DNA of 64,000 nucleotides from an uncultured Lachnospiraceae bacterium (GCA_947382355.1 CANCYR010000001.1:124001-188000); one strand, 5' to 3'; positions 43,055-52,788 are shown, counted from the first letter of the stretch. The notes: generated from the letters alone by a model not told the origin. Made by a program: numbers and translations.

Positions 43055-44773
43055 ATGGGAAAACGGCTGAAACAAAAACGAAATCTAAATCTAAAACTAA
43101 ATAGATATCTGGTTTTGGCTGCCTGTATTCACTTTTTTATCAGCTTTTTTACGGACAGGCTTATTTTCACCTATTCACTATGGAATTTTACGGACAGCAC
43201 CGCTGCCGTAAAAACCATATTCGCATGGGGAAGTAAGGCTGTTTTTTTGTGCTTTCTTATAAGCTTGTGGCACTTTTTTTTCTGGTTTTTTAAAAAGGCG
43301 GACAGAAGCTTTGTGAAATTTACCTGTATTTATTTTGTGCTGATGTGTTTTTTACTGCTTCTTGTCTGGCCGGGAATCTGGAGGATGGATGAATTCGGCA
43401 TTCTGTTTGAGGCGGGAAATGTCTTTCCGGTGTTCTGGCAGCATTATCTTACCAGTGTGTTTTATATTATGGCGCTAATGCTCCTTCCGGTTCCTTCCGG
43501 TGTGATTCTTTTGCAAAATGCCTTCATCTCCCTGATTGTGGGCTGGCTTCTTTACCGGTTTCAAAAGCTGTTTTTGGCTGATAAGGTTTTTCCGTTTATC
43601 TATTTTGGATATATTCCGTTTTTGTTCCTGCCTGTGCTGGACTCAAATTTATATCCTATGCGAATGAGCCTTTATGCCTGTCTGGAGCTTTTGCTTTTGG
43701 CTGAATTTGTATTTCATTTTAAAGAAAAAAAGATGAGTGGGACAAATGCCATAACGCTTGCCATATTATCCGCTGTAATTATTAATTGGCGCGCAGAGGC
43801 AATTTATTACCTTTTGGCATTGCCGGTTTGCTTTTTGGTGCTGTTCTGGAATATAGGGGACAAAAAAGTTAAATCCAAATTTATCATCTGGACTGTTGCT
43901 GCAAGTCTTATATTATTTGTGCCCCAAAAGCTGGGAGAAAGTCAAAAGCAGTTTTATAAAAATTCCCATGAATATGAGCTGACCAGCATGCTCCTTCCGG
44001 TTGTTCCTCTCATTGGACATATTTATATGGATGCTCTTTTTAGTTCTTATTATCCGGAGTCGGAGGAAGCGGCGCTTTCAGCCCTGGAAGATAAAAACAC
44101 ACATGTTATTTTTAAACAGGTCTGCAGGCTGTATTTAATGGACCGTGTTTTGGATGTGTATAAGGCGGCAAAGGCGGCAGGGGAAGGAAGAACCGGAATC
44201 AGTCTGTACTGGTCTGATGAGGAGTTTGTAAGGAATTATACGGATGAACAGTATGCCGTATTTAAAGAGATATACTGGCAGCTTGTTTTTGAAAATCCGG
44301 AAATTTTCATGAAAGAGCGGCTTCAGACTTTCCTGCAGTCAAAAGACCTGCTGGAAAACACTACAGAGCTGTTTACAAAAGAAAATGTTCCTAATTATGA
44401 AAAATTCAAAGAGCTGCCCATGACGGCCCCTGTATCCAATCAGATGCGTAACAGACTTATTTCCATACTGGAATTGCGGGATGCCGGTGACTATCAAAAG
44501 AAGCTTTTCGGGTACTCCTTTGTTTACAGCGCTTTGCCTGCCATGGTATTAGAGATTTTCATACTTCTGATTCTTTTATGGAAGAGGAAATGGGCATACT
44601 CTCTGCTGTTGGCAAGCCATATGGCAAAAATACCCCTGATTTTCCTTACAGCCCCTTCCAGACTGTTTATGTACTATTATCCGGTATATTTGACGGGCTA
44701 TGTGCTGACAGTTTTTTTGCTGCTGTATTTGTATGCGGGAAAGAAAGAAATCAAAGGGGGAAACAGCTTATGA
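43055..44773 (+). CDS. Multi-spanning membrane protein, putative GT-C glycosyltransferase (DUF6020-like)
   Basis: This 572-residue protein has about twelve hydrophobic segments. After the third segment comes WPGIWRMDEFGILFEAGN (near residues 109-126), an acidic motif in an external loop, and near 240 NWRAEAIYYLLALP. A soluble region of about 150 residues (near 320-460) precedes the last three segments. This organisation fits GT-C type enzymes and DUF6020-like proteins of Gram-positive polysaccharide loci. It could be the external glycosyltransferase partner of the GtrA/GT2 pair. The next gene starts within its stop codon (ATGA). No donor can be named. Confidence 0.65.
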   Translation: MGKRLKQKRNLNLKLNRYLVLAACIHFFISFFTDRLIFTYSLWNFTDSTAAVKTIFAWGSKAVFLCFLISLWHFFFWFFKKADRSFVKFTCIYFVLMCFLLLLVWPGIWRMDEFGILFEAGNVFPVFWQHYLTSVFYIMALMLLPVPSGVILLQNAFISLIVGWLLYRFQKLFLADKVFPFIYFGYIPFLFLPVLDSNLYPMRMSLYACLELLLLAEFVFHFKEKKMSGTNAITLAILSAVIINWRAEAIYYLLALPVCFLVLFWNIGDKKVKSKFIIWTVAASLILFVPQKLGESQKQFYKNSHEYELTSMLLPVVPLIGHIYMDALFSSYYPESEEAALSALEDKNTHVIFKQVCRLYLMDRVLDVYKAAKAAGEGRTGISLYWSDEEFVRNYTDEQYAVFKEIYWQLVFENPEIFMKERLQTFLQSKDLLENTTELFTKENVPNYEKFKELPMTAPVSNQMRNRLISILELRDAGDYQKKLFGYSFVYSALPAMVLEIFILLILLWKRKWAYSLLLASHMAKIPLIFLTAPSRLFMYYYPVYLTGYVLTVFLLLYLYAGKKEIKGGNSL

Positions 44774-46239
44774 GCAATTTTTCCAAAACTATATCCTATT
44801 TGAAAAGGAATGGAATAAAAAACACATGTTATGAAGTGGCTGAGCGGCTGGATAAAACCCATCTGGAAGAAATTCAGAAAAAGGCCACAGTCTATAAGGG
44901 AAACAGGTATTTTTCTGAAGAAAAGGTACGGCTTATGTATGCCGCAGGAGATGACCACAGACATATAGCGCCGGAGAAGATTCCGGATAAACCACAGTTT
45001 CAAAAGGATTTTGTATTCAGCATACTGGTTCCGGCTTATGAAACAAATCCGGGGCATTTGAAGGAAATGCTTGACTCGGTAATGGCACAGAGTAAATTTG
45101 CAAAGGTGGAGCTGATTGTGGTGGATGCAAGCAGGTCAGCCCGGGTGGAACAGGCAGTAAAGGCGTACGGGAAGCGGTTGGAAGAAGGAAAAGAGACACT
45201 TGTCCGGCTGTTTGATGAAAAGAAAAAAGAGCAGGGCACAAAAAGGAAAGAAAGCGGACAGTACCCTGTCATCAAATATATCCGTCTAAAAGAAAACAAA
45301 GGCATTTCAGAAAATACCAATGCAGCTCTTGCTTTGGCTGCAGGGGATTATATCGGGCTTTTGGACCATGATGACGTGCTTCTTTCTGATGCCTTGTTTC
45401 ATGTGCGCTGTAAGCTGGAGGAAGAGGATTATGAACTGCTCTATTCCGATGAAGATAAGGCGGACAGTGAGATGGAGCGTTTTTTCGAGCCCCATTTCAA
45501 GCCGGATTTTAACCTGGATTATTTGCTTTCCAACAATTATATCTGCCATTTCCTTGTGATGAAGGCGGAGCTTATGAAGCGGCTTGGATTCCGTAGGGAA
45601 TATGACGGGGCACAGGATTATGATCTGGTGCTGCGGGCGGCGGGAGAACTGCTTTTTAAGGAGGGCGGTAAAGAGAAGATTGCCCATATACCAAGGGTGC
45701 TCTATCATTGGCGCTGCCATGAGGGCTCTACTGCCTCCAATCCAGAAAGCAAGCGTTATGCATATGAAGCCGGAAAGCGCGCAGTGGAGAATTTTTTAAG
45801 GACATACATGAAACTGGGAAAAGAGCAGGCGCAGGTAAGCCACACGGCTCATCTGGGATTTTATAAGGTCACATATGGCCCCGATATTTTTAAAGCAAGG
45901 CCGGAAGTGGCAGCTATATGCGGCAGGGTGATTCAAAAGGGGAAAGTAACGGAAGGACCTGCATGGTATATGGAAGAAGGAAAGCTTCCTCTTTTCACAG
46001 GGCTGAAGGCTTCTTATGGGGGCTATATGCACCGGGCCGAAATGATTATGCAGGTAGATGAGATGCCGAAAAAGGCTCTATGCTGGAATAAAAAATACCA
46101 AAAGGTATTTAAAAAGCTTGAGAGAGAAGGAAAAAAGCTTTCTTTTCAGGAAAAGCACAGGATTGCCAAAGAAAACGGCGATATTTTCTTATATGTACCT
46201 GATTTTTGGAAGATGGCAAAAAATTTAATGAGGATTTAA
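44770..46239 (+). CDS. GT2 glycosyltransferase, rhamnosyltransferase-like
   Basis: From ATG 44770 (overlapping the upstream stop as ATGA, with AAAGGGGG at 44753-44760) the protein has 489 residues. Residues about 80-360 form a GT2 domain: FSILVPAYETNPGHLKEMLD, IGLLDHDDVLLSDALF with the acidic motif, and HWRCHEGSTASNPESKRYAY. It is closely similar in plan to the first GT2 domain of the 669-residue protein at 30888. The last 110 residues (FKARPEVAAICGRV onward) look like a remnant of a second GT2 domain that has lost its catalytic part. The RWK-type ending KMAKNLMRI resembles the TSWKLTKPLR tails. The frame is open 192 bp upstream but overlaps the membrane-protein gene. Confidence 0.85.
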   Translation: MSNFSKTISYLKRNGIKNTCYEVAERLDKTHLEEIQKKATVYKGNRYFSEEKVRLMYAAGDDHRHIAPEKIPDKPQFQKDFVFSILVPAYETNPGHLKEMLDSVMAQSKFAKVELIVVDASRSARVEQAVKAYGKRLEEGKETLVRLFDEKKKEQGTKRKESGQYPVIKYIRLKENKGISENTNAALALAAGDYIGLLDHDDVLLSDALFHVRCKLEEEDYELLYSDEDKADSEMERFFEPHFKPDFNLDYLLSNNYICHFLVMKAELMKRLGFRREYDGAQDYDLVLRAAGELLFKEGGKEKIAHIPRVLYHWRCHEGSTASNPESKRYAYEAGKRAVENFLRTYMKLGKEQAQVSHTAHLGFYKVTYGPDIFKARPEVAAICGRVIQKGKVTEGPAWYMEEGKLPLFTGLKASYGGYMHRAEMIMQVDEMPKKALCWNKKYQKVFKKLEREGKKLSFQEKHRIAKENGDIFLYVPDFWKMAKNLMRI

Positions 46240-46240
46240 C

Positions 46241-47209
46241 ATGAAAAAGACAACGGTGGTCATACCAAATTATAACGGAATGGCATATTTGCAGGATTGT
46301 TTGGGCTCCTTAAAAAAACAGGATGGCAACTTTGATATAATTGTGGTGGACAATGGCTCCAAAGATGAAAGCTGTTCTTATATAAAGGAAAGCTTTCCAG
46401 AGGTGGTTTTGATTGCCCTGCCGGAAAATCTTGGATTCTGCCGGGCGGTCAATATCGGAATCAAAGCTGCCGGCACCCCTTATGTGCTTTTGCTGAACAA
46501 TGATGTAAAGGTGAAAGAGGATTTTGTGAAAAATCTGGAACAGTCCCTGGAACAGAAAAAGGATTACTTTAGTATAGGCGCCAAGATGGTTTCCATGAAG
46601 GAGCCTGACAAAATGGATGATGCCGGTGATTTTTACTGCGCTCTTGGCTGGGCGTTTGCCAGAGGAAAGGGCAGGCCGGAAAAAGACTATCAAAAATCAG
46701 GACAGGTATTTTCCGCATGTGCAGGAGCAGCCATATACCGAAAAAAAATACTGGAGGAAATCGGTTATTTTGATGAAAATCATTTTGCTTATCTGGAAGA
46801 TGTGGATATCGGTTATCGGGCAAAAATTTATGGCTATAAAAATGGATTTTGCCATAATGCAGTAGTCCTTCATGCAGGAAGCGGGTTTTCCGGTTCCCGT
46901 TACAATGAATTTAAGGTAACCCTGTCCAGCAGAAACAGTATGTATGTGATTGGGAAAAACATGCCTTTTTTCCAGATTCTTTTCAATGCGCCCCTTCTTT
47001 TGGCAGGCATACTTATAAAATGGATTTTTTTTATCAGGAAATCTATGGGAAAGATATATATACAGGGCATTATGAAAGGAATTTATGGTTATCTTACTAA
47101 GGTAAGGAAAGAAAAAAAGGTTCCGTTTCAGAGGAAACATTTAAAAAATTATTTAGAAATTCAGATAGCACTGTGGAAGAATCTGTTCATTTTCTTAAGA
47201 AATGCTTAA
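46241..47209 (+). CDS. GT2 glycosyltransferase, WbbL-like
   Basis: The 322-residue single-domain GT2 begins TTVVIPNYNGMAYLQDCLGS and carries IIVVDNGSKDESC (near 34-46), LGFCRAVNIGIKAAG (near 66), VLLLNNDVKVKEDF (near 85-98, the DxD-like motif) and FDENHFAYLEDVDIGYRAK (near 178-196). This set is typical of rhamnosyltransferases such as WbbL. A hydrophobic stretch near 250 could anchor it to the membrane. It begins 1 bp after the previous gene stop, so translation is coupled. The RBS overlaps the previous gene (AATGAGGA). Confidence 0.88.
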   Translation: MKKTTVVIPNYNGMAYLQDCLGSLKKQDGNFDIIVVDNGSKDESCSYIKESFPEVVLIALPENLGFCRAVNIGIKAAGTPYVLLLNNDVKVKEDFVKNLEQSLEQKKDYFSIGAKMVSMKEPDKMDDAGDFYCALGWAFARGKGRPEKDYQKSGQVFSACAGAAIYRKKILEEIGYFDENHFAYLEDVDIGYRAKIYGYKNGFCHNAVVLHAGSGFSGSRYNEFKVTLSSRNSMYVIGKNMPFFQILFNAPLLLAGILIKWIFFIRKSMGKIYIQGIMKGIYGYLTKVRKEKKVPFQRKHLKNYLEIQIALWKNLFIFLRNA

Positions 47210-47273
47210 AGGGTTGCCCTTTTTGTAAAAATCATGTAAAATAACCAACAGTAGTAAGAAATAGGTGAGATTC

Positions 47274-48683
47274 TTGATTAAAGATAATCAGAAGTATTTC
47301 AACAGGCTTCATGTTATACTGGATGCCGTTGTAATTATACTGGCATATTTATCTGCCTGGTTTATTCAATTTGAGAGCCGCTTAAAGCTTGTGGCGGAAG
47401 GCGCCGGTGTGCTGGATATGAAGACGTATTTCAGCGCATTGTTTCTTATTGTGCCGGGATATCTTATTTTAAACTATGTTTTCAACTTATATAAGCCAAA
47501 GCGCATAACAAATTTGAAAAATGATGCGTTTGCGGTGATAAAGTCAAATACTACAGGGCTGATTTTATTTTTGGGCGTCTTATATGTAATCAACCAGCCG
47601 GACTTTTCCCGTTCCATGATTTTCATTTTCTATCTGTTAAGCAATGTGCTTCAGATAGCGACAAGAGTTTTAGTAAGAAAGACTCTGCGTTTTATGCGCA
47701 AAAAAGGATACAATGTTAAATATATTCTGTTAGTGGGCTATTCCAGAGCGGCAGAAGAATATATTAACCGTATTATGGCAAATCCCCAGTGGGGCTATGT
47801 GGTCAGAGGGATTTTAGACGACAGGATTCCAAGAGGCACAATGTATCGGGGCGTAAAGGTATTAGGGCGCATTGACAATCTTCTGATTATTCTGCCTGAA
47901 AATAAATTGGACGAGATTGCCATTACTCTTGCTTTGGAAAATTACGACAGGCTTGAGGAAATTGTGAATCTGTGCGAAAAATCCGGCGTGCATACCAAAT
48001 TTATTCCTGATTATAACAGTGTGATTCCAAGCAAGCCATATACGGAAGATTTAAATGGGCTTCCGGTTATCAATATCCGTCATGTACCGCTTACCAATAC
48101 GCTGAATTCCATTGCAAAGCGCGTGGTGGATATTTTGGGCGGATTTATGGCAATTGTTTTATTTTCACCAGTCATGCTTGTGAGCGCTGTTTTAATTAAA
48201 GCGACAAGTCCCGGACCTGTTATATTTAAGCAGGAGCGTGTGGGACTTCACAACAAGCCTTTTCGAATGTACAAGTTTCGCACAATGGAAGTGCAGAAAC
48301 CAAAGAAAGAGAAAAAGGAATGGACTACCAAGGATGACCCAAGAGTTACAAAGGTAGGAAGGGTATTGAGGAAAACAAGCATTGATGAGCTGCCCCAGCT
48401 CTTTAACGTTCTTATGGGCAATATGAGTCTTGTGGGACCAAGACCGGAAAGACCGTTTTTTGTAGAAAAATTCAAAGAGGAAGTGCCCCGTTATATGATT
48501 AAGCATCAGGTGAGGCCGGGGATGACCGGATGGGCGCAGATTAACGGCTATAGAGGGGACACCTCCATACGGAAACGAATAGATTGCGATTTATATTATA
48601 TTGAAAACTGGACAATGGGCCTTGATTTCAAAATATTGTTTTTAACACTATTTAAAGGCTTTATTAATAAAAATGCATATTAA
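47274..48683 (+). CDS. Undecaprenyl-phosphate glycosylphosphotransferase (initiating PHPT family)
   Basis: The roughly 470-residue protein has four N-terminal membrane segments, a soluble NAD-binding-like middle ([20 protein letters not shown]) and the conserved C-terminal bacterial sugar transferase domain: [69 protein letters not shown], and [15 protein letters not shown]. It transfers a sugar-1-phosphate from a UDP-sugar to undecaprenyl phosphate, the first step of polysaccharide assembly. The family is WbaP/CpsE-like. The start is uncertain: TTG 47274 follows AGGTGAG, and GTG 47265 lies inside that element. No tyrosine kinase/phosphatase regulators (CpsC/D) are in the window. Confidence 0.92.
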   Translation: MIKDNQKYFNRLHVILDAVVIILAYLSAWFIQFESRLKLVAEGAGVLDMKTYFSALFLIVPGYLILNYVFNLYKPKRITNLKNDAFAVIKSNTTGLILFLGVLYVINQPDFSRSMIFIFYLLSNVLQIATRVLVRKTLRFMRKKGYNVKYILLVGYSRAAEEYINRIMANPQWGYVVRGILDDRIPRGTMYRGVKVLGRIDNLLIILPENKLDEIAITLALENYDRLEEIVNLCEKSGVHTKFIPDYNSVIPSKPYTEDLNGLPVINIRHVPLTNTLNSIAKRVVDILGGFMAIVLFSPVMLVSAVLIKATSPGPVIFKQERVGLHNKPFRMYKFRTMEVQKPKKEKKEWTTKDDPRVTKVGRVLRKTSIDELPQLFNVLMGNMSLVGPRPERPFFVEKFKEEVPRYMIKHQVRPGMTGWAQINGYRGDTSIRKRIDCDLYYIENWTMGLDFKILFLTLFKGFINKNAY

Positions 48684-48707
48684 ACAGATGAAAATAAGGA
48701 GTTAGCT

Positions 48708-49799
48708 ATGGCAACAACAAAAAAGACAAACACTAAGAGCAAGAAAAGAATGACGAAAAAAGAAAAAGCAAAGAAGAAACGAAATAAGATTCTTCTGATT
48801 GCTGCAGAAATTTTAGTGCTCTGCGTTATGGGCGTGGCTCTTTATCTGATTACCAAAACAGATAAGATGGAAGGCACCGAAATCAATAAGGAAGATATTG
48901 TAATCAATGAGGAAGTAGCGAATAAGACCGGCGGAGGCCAGGCGATTGAAGGATATCGGGTAATTGCACTTTTCGGCGTGGATGCCAGAAACGGCGCTCT
49001 CGGAAAAGGAACGAGAACGGATACGATTATGCTGGCTTGTATCAATGAAAACACGAAAGAGGTAAAGCTTGTTTCCGTCTTCCGTGATACCTATCTGAAT
49101 CTGGGGAATGACAGCTATGGAAAAGCAAATGGCGCCTATGCAAAGGGCGGTCCAAAACAGGCAATCAGTATGCTGAACATGAATCTGGATTTACAGATTA
49201 CCGATTATGTTACCGTTGGATTTGCAGGACTTGTGGATACCATAGATGCTCTGGGCGGAGTTATGGTTGATGTGGATGAGGCGGAAATCGGACATTTGAA
49301 CAACTATCAGATTGGTACTTCTGAGGCTCTTGGAAGAAGCTATACCAAACTGCAGAATACAGGTTACCAGAGCTTAAATGGTATGCAGGCAACCTCTTAT
49401 TGCCGTATCCGTTATACCAAAGGCGATGATTTTAAACGTGCAGAAAGACAGCGGGAAGTGATTCAGGCAATTGCAGATAAAGCAAAGGAGGCAAATATTT
49501 CCACTCTGAATGAAATTGCCAACAGCACCTTTGAACAGGTTGCTACCTCCCTTTCATTAACGGAAATCCTTGGATTATTAGGAGATATAAATGATTATAA
49601 GATTGTAGCAAGCGACGGCTTCCCATTTGAACAGTACCGGACAACGGGAAATGTAGGCAAGGCAAGCTGCGTAATTCCTACAGACCTTAAGACCAACGTA
49701 TCCGAGCTTCACAAGTTTTTGTTTGGCATAGAAAACTACGAACCATCCTCCAGCGTAAACGAATACAGCCAGAGGGTAAGTCAGGATACTGGAAGGTAA
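48708..49799 (+). CDS. LytR-CpsA-Psr (LCP) family wall polysaccharide ligase
   Basis: The 363-residue protein has a very basic N terminus, one membrane segment (ILLIAAEILVLCVMGVALYL near 28-47) and an external LCP domain: VIALFGVDARNGALGKGTRTDTIMLA (split motif near 85-110, with the Asp/Arg residues that bind pyrophosphate), KLVSVFRDTYLNLG (near 123), YCRIRYTKGDDFKRAERQRE (near 223). LCP enzymes transfer undecaprenyl-pyrophosphate-linked glycan to MurNAc of peptidoglycan. It directly follows the initiating transferase and is the likely attachment step of this locus. The length and motifs are normal. Starts at ATG 48708 with AAGGAG. Confidence 0.93.
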   Translation: MATTKKTNTKSKKRMTKKEKAKKKRNKILLIAAEILVLCVMGVALYLITKTDKMEGTEINKEDIVINEEVANKTGGGQAIEGYRVIALFGVDARNGALGKGTRTDTIMLACINENTKEVKLVSVFRDTYLNLGNDSYGKANGAYAKGGPKQAISMLNMNLDLQITDYVTVGFAGLVDTIDALGGVMVDVDEAEIGHLNNYQIGTSEALGRSYTKLQNTGYQSLNGMQATSYCRIRYTKGDDFKRAERQREVIQAIADKAKEANISTLNEIANSTFEQVATSLSLTEILGLLGDINDYKIVASDGFPFEQYRTTGNVGKASCVIPTDLKTNVSELHKFLFGIENYEPSSSVNEYSQRVSQDTGR

Positions 49800-49812
49800 A
49801 AAGAGAGAAGAT

Positions 49813-49849
49813 AAATAGGACGGAGCTGTTTTGGCAGCGCCGTCTATTT
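49813..49849 (+). other. Strong intercistronic hairpin without T run
   Basis: AAATAGGACGG (49813-49823) pairs with CCGTCTATTT (49840-49849) with one bulged G, and GCTG/CAGC (49825-49828 and 49835-49838) extends the stem. No T run follows, so it is more likely an RNA stabiliser or processing site than a terminator. Confidence 0.4.
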
Positions 49850-49866
49850 GTGCAAAAAGGAAAGAT

Positions 49867-50871
49867 ATGAATAAAGTCGATGTTATTATACCTACCTACA
49901 AACCGGATAAAGGTTTTTTTGACATAATGGATATGCTTTTGAAACAAACTGTTCCTGTGGGCAGGGTTATATTGATGAACACAGAAGAACGGTATTTCAA
50001 TCAGCTGATTTATGGAACGACTTTTAAGGAAAAATATGGTAATGTGGTGGTCTACCATCATTCCAAGCGGGAATTTGACCATGGAAATACAAGAAACAGG
50101 GGAGTCAGGCATTCGGAGGCAGATGTATTTATTATGATGACCCAGGATGCAGTTCCTGCAGATGAGTTTTTGATTGAAAAGCTGCTTGAGCCTCTGCAAA
50201 AGGAAAAAACAGCTATTTCCTATGCCAGACAGCTGCCCAGACAGGGTGCGGCAGAAATAGAAAGCTTTGTTCGTTCTTTTAATTATCCGGACGCAGATAT
50301 GGAAAAGTCTGAAAAGGATTTAGAACGGCTGGGAATAAAAACATTTTTCTGTTCCAATGTTTGCGCCGCTTATAAAAGAGACGTATTCGTGGAATTAGGC
50401 GGCTTCGTCAGGCATACCATTTTTAATGAAGATATGATTTTTGCCTCAAAAGCGGTTCGGGCAGGGTATTCCATTGCATATGCGTCAGGTGCAAGAGTGT
50501 ATCATTCCCATGATTACACCAATAAGCAACAGTTTAAACGAAATTTTGATTTGGGAGTCTCTCAGGCAGACCATCCGGAGGTTTTTGAAGGTATTCCCTC
50601 AGAATCGGAAGGGAAAAAGCTGGTAAGGCTTACCAGAAAACATTTTCGTAAGGAAAAGAAGCAAAAAGAATTGCTGAAGTTTTATGTAAATTGTGGATTC
50701 AGACTGCTGGGATACAAACTGGGGAAGAATTATAAAAAGCTGCCCAAGGCGTTGATTAAAAGGTTTACTGCAAACAGGGATTACTGGCGGCATTATCAGA
50801 TGAAGCGGGAAGTTTCCGGCATTGATGCTACAAAGGGATACGGGAAAAATGCGGATAAAGAAGGAGAATAG
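49867..50871 (+). CDS. GT2 glycosyltransferase, RfbF/RgpB-like
   Basis: From ATG 49867 (AAAGGAAAG upstream) it has 334 residues. KVDVIIPTYKPDKGFFDIMD opens the GT2 fold. KREFDHGNTRNRG (near 70-82) is the characteristic rhamnosyltransferase segment. MMTQDAVPADEFLIEKLL (near 96-113) holds the acidic motif. FNEDMIFASKAVRAGY lies near 183. The C-terminal 90 residues are basic and helical and probably bind the membrane or acceptor. It is the last glycosyltransferase of the cluster and lies 3 bp before glmS, so the two share a transcript. Confidence 0.88.
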   Translation: MNKVDVIIPTYKPDKGFFDIMDMLLKQTVPVGRVILMNTEERYFNQLIYGTTFKEKYGNVVVYHHSKREFDHGNTRNRGVRHSEADVFIMMTQDAVPADEFLIEKLLEPLQKEKTAISYARQLPRQGAAEIESFVRSFNYPDADMEKSEKDLERLGIKTFFCSNVCAAYKRDVFVELGGFVRHTIFNEDMIFASKAVRAGYSIAYASGARVYHSHDYTNKQQFKRNFDLGVSQADHPEVFEGIPSESEGKKLVRLTRKHFRKEKKQKELLKFYVNCGFRLLGYKLGKNYKKLPKALIKRFTANRDYWRHYQMKREVSGIDATKGYGKNADKEGE

Positions 50872-50874
50872 AGT

Positions 50875-52701
50875 ATGTGCGGAATCGTAGGGTATATCGG
50901 GACAAAGGAAGCAGCCCCCATTATTTTGGACGGTCTGGCAAAGCTGGAATACAGGGGATATGACTCCACAGGAATGGCAGTATTTGATGGGGGGAAAATC
51001 AATATTACGAAAGCGCCGGGAAGACTGAAGGTGCTGGAGGAGCTGACCCATGGCGGAGAGACCATGCCAGGACACATAGGTGTGGGGCATACGCGCTGGG
51101 CGACCCACGGGGTTCCCAATATGACCAATGCCCATCCGCATTTTAATGAAGAAGGGACCATTGCCGTAGTCCATAATGGAATTATTGAAAATTATCTGAA
51201 ACTTCGCCATATGCTGGAGGAAAAAGAGTATCGGTTTGTTTCCGAGACGGATACGGAAGTGGTGGCACAGCTTTTGGATTACTATTACAAGGGAAACCCG
51301 TTAGAGGCTATTACGAAGGTGCTAAACCGGGTGGAGGGTTCTTATGGTTTGGGAATTATCTTTGCAGACCATCCGGACCAGCTTTTTGCAGTAAGGAAGG
51401 ATAGCCCTTTGATTGTAGGACAAAACGAAACAGGATGCTTTATCGCTTCGGATGTTCCTGCCATTTTAAAATATACAAGAAAAGTATACTATGTGGAAAA
51501 TCAGGAAATTGTAAGGCTCCGGCAGGACCATATGCATTTTTATACAATGGATGAGGAGGAAATCACCAAGGAGCCGGTTTATATTGAATGGGATGCCAAT
51601 GCGGCGGAAAAAGCAGGCTATGAGCATTTTATGTTAAAGGAAATGTATGAACAGCCAAAGACAGTGGCGGATACGCTGCTTCCAAGGCTGAAAGGCAGCG
51701 ACATTGAGATAGAAGAGCTTCATATGGGAAATGAAGAGCTGGCGGCTGTGAAAAAGATTCATATCGTGGCGTGCGGTTCCGCTTATCACACAGGGGTAAC
51801 GGGAAAATATGTAATCGAAGGGCTGGCAAGAATACCCGTAGAGGTGGATCTGGCTTCTGAATTCCGCTATCGGAACCCGATTCTGGAGGAGGGAGCCATG
51901 GTTATCGTTATCAGCCAGTCCGGGGAAACGGCAGACACGCTGGCAGCCCTGCGGGAATCCAAGAAACGGGGCTTTCAGGTGCTTGGCATCGTAAACGTGG
52001 TGGGCAGCTCTATTGCCAGAGAAGCGGATAATGTGATGTATACATGGGCAGGGCCGGAAATTGCCGTGGCAACTACAAAAGCATATAGTGCACAGCTGAT
52101 TGCATTATATTTGCTTGCCATGAAAATGGCTCAGGCAAAAAAGACTGTTTCGGATGAGGAGATTCAGTCTATGATAAAAGATTTAAAAAAGATTCCGGAC
52201 CAGATTGAATTGCTGCTTGGCAATAAAGAAAAAATTCAGCGCTTTGCCAACCGTTATATCGGTGCAAAGGATATTTTCTTTATCGGAAGGGGAATCGATT
52301 ATTCCATTTCCCTGGAAGGTTCATTAAAGTTAAAGGAAATTTCCTATATTCATTCAGAAGCCTATGCGGCAGGGGAATTAAAGCATGGAACCATTTCCCT
52401 GATTGAAGAGGGCACTTTGGTGGCGGCAGTAGCTACCCAGCCGTCCCTTTATGCCAAAACCATCAGCAATATGATAGAGGTGAAGGCAAGAGGAGCCTTT
52501 TTGCTTGCAGTAACCAATGAAGGAAACGATGAAATTGAAAAAGCGGCGGATTATGTGATTTACATTCCAAAAACCAATGACTATTTTACCAATTCCCTTG
52601 CAATTATTCCTCTACAGTTATTTGGGTATTATGTAGCGGTGGGAAAAGGCTGCGATGTGGATAAACCGAGAAATCTTGCAAAGAGCGTAACAGTGGAATG
52701 A
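50875..52701 (+). CDS. glmS: Glutamine-fructose-6-phosphate aminotransferase (isomerising)
   Basis: GlmS makes glucosamine-6-phosphate from fructose-6-phosphate and glutamine, the entry to amino sugar synthesis. The 608-residue protein has the N-terminal nucleophile CGIVGYIG (Cys2), glutaminase motifs GHTRWATHG and HNGIIENY, and two SIS domains: ISQSGETADTLAALRESKKRG (near 343) and the LKEISYIHSEAYAAGELKHG segment (near 488). The C terminus DKPRNLAKSVTVE is canonical. In Bacillus and many Firmicutes glmS is preceded by a ribozyme. Here only 3 bp separate it from a glycosyltransferase gene, so it has no room for one and is presumably expressed with the polysaccharide operon. Confidence 0.96.
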   Translation: MCGIVGYIGTKEAAPIILDGLAKLEYRGYDSTGMAVFDGGKINITKAPGRLKVLEELTHGGETMPGHIGVGHTRWATHGVPNMTNAHPHFNEEGTIAVVHNGIIENYLKLRHMLEEKEYRFVSETDTEVVAQLLDYYYKGNPLEAITKVLNRVEGSYGLGIIFADHPDQLFAVRKDSPLIVGQNETGCFIASDVPAILKYTRKVYYVENQEIVRLRQDHMHFYTMDEEEITKEPVYIEWDANAAEKAGYEHFMLKEMYEQPKTVADTLLPRLKGSDIEIEELHMGNEELAAVKKIHIVACGSAYHTGVTGKYVIEGLARIPVEVDLASEFRYRNPILEEGAMVIVISQSGETADTLAALRESKKRGFQVLGIVNVVGSSIAREADNVMYTWAGPEIAVATTKAYSAQLIALYLLAMKMAQAKKTVSDEEIQSMIKDLKKIPDQIELLLGNKEKIQRFANRYIGAKDIFFIGRGIDYSISLEGSLKLKEISYIHSEAYAAGELKHGTISLIEEGTLVAAVATQPSLYAKTISNMIEVKARGAFLLAVTNEGNDEIEKAADYVIYIPKTNDYFTNSLAIIPLQLFGYYVAVGKGCDVDKPRNLAKSVTVE

Positions 52702-52730
52702 TTTTCAATTTTTGCACATTTTTTTATCAC

Positions 52731-52788
52731 AAAAAGAACACAATTCCTACTTATACTTTGTTTATCTTATAAGAAAAAGGAACACAAT
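52731..52788 (+). promoter_or_regulatory. Direct repeats upstream of htrA-like gene
   Basis: AAAAAGAACACAAT (52731-52744) and AAAAAGGAACACAAT (52774-52788) lie 43 bp apart, about four helical turns, around a TATACT (52752-52757). They may be regulator binding sites for the protease gene. The arrangement is suggestive only. Confidence 0.35.

Noticed and set aside
47265-47273. GTG start of the glycosylphosphotransferase
   Set aside because: That GTG lies inside the AGGTGAG ribosome binding site, so TTG 47274 is the better, though not certain, start.
49687-50199. 170-residue open frame on the minus strand
   Set aside because: It is the complement of the LCP end and the GT2 start. The composition is that of a reverse shadow.
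50599-51210. 203-residue open frame on the minus strand
   Set aside because: It lies opposite the glycosyltransferase and glmS, whose motifs are unmistakable. No ribosome binding site or family signature is present.
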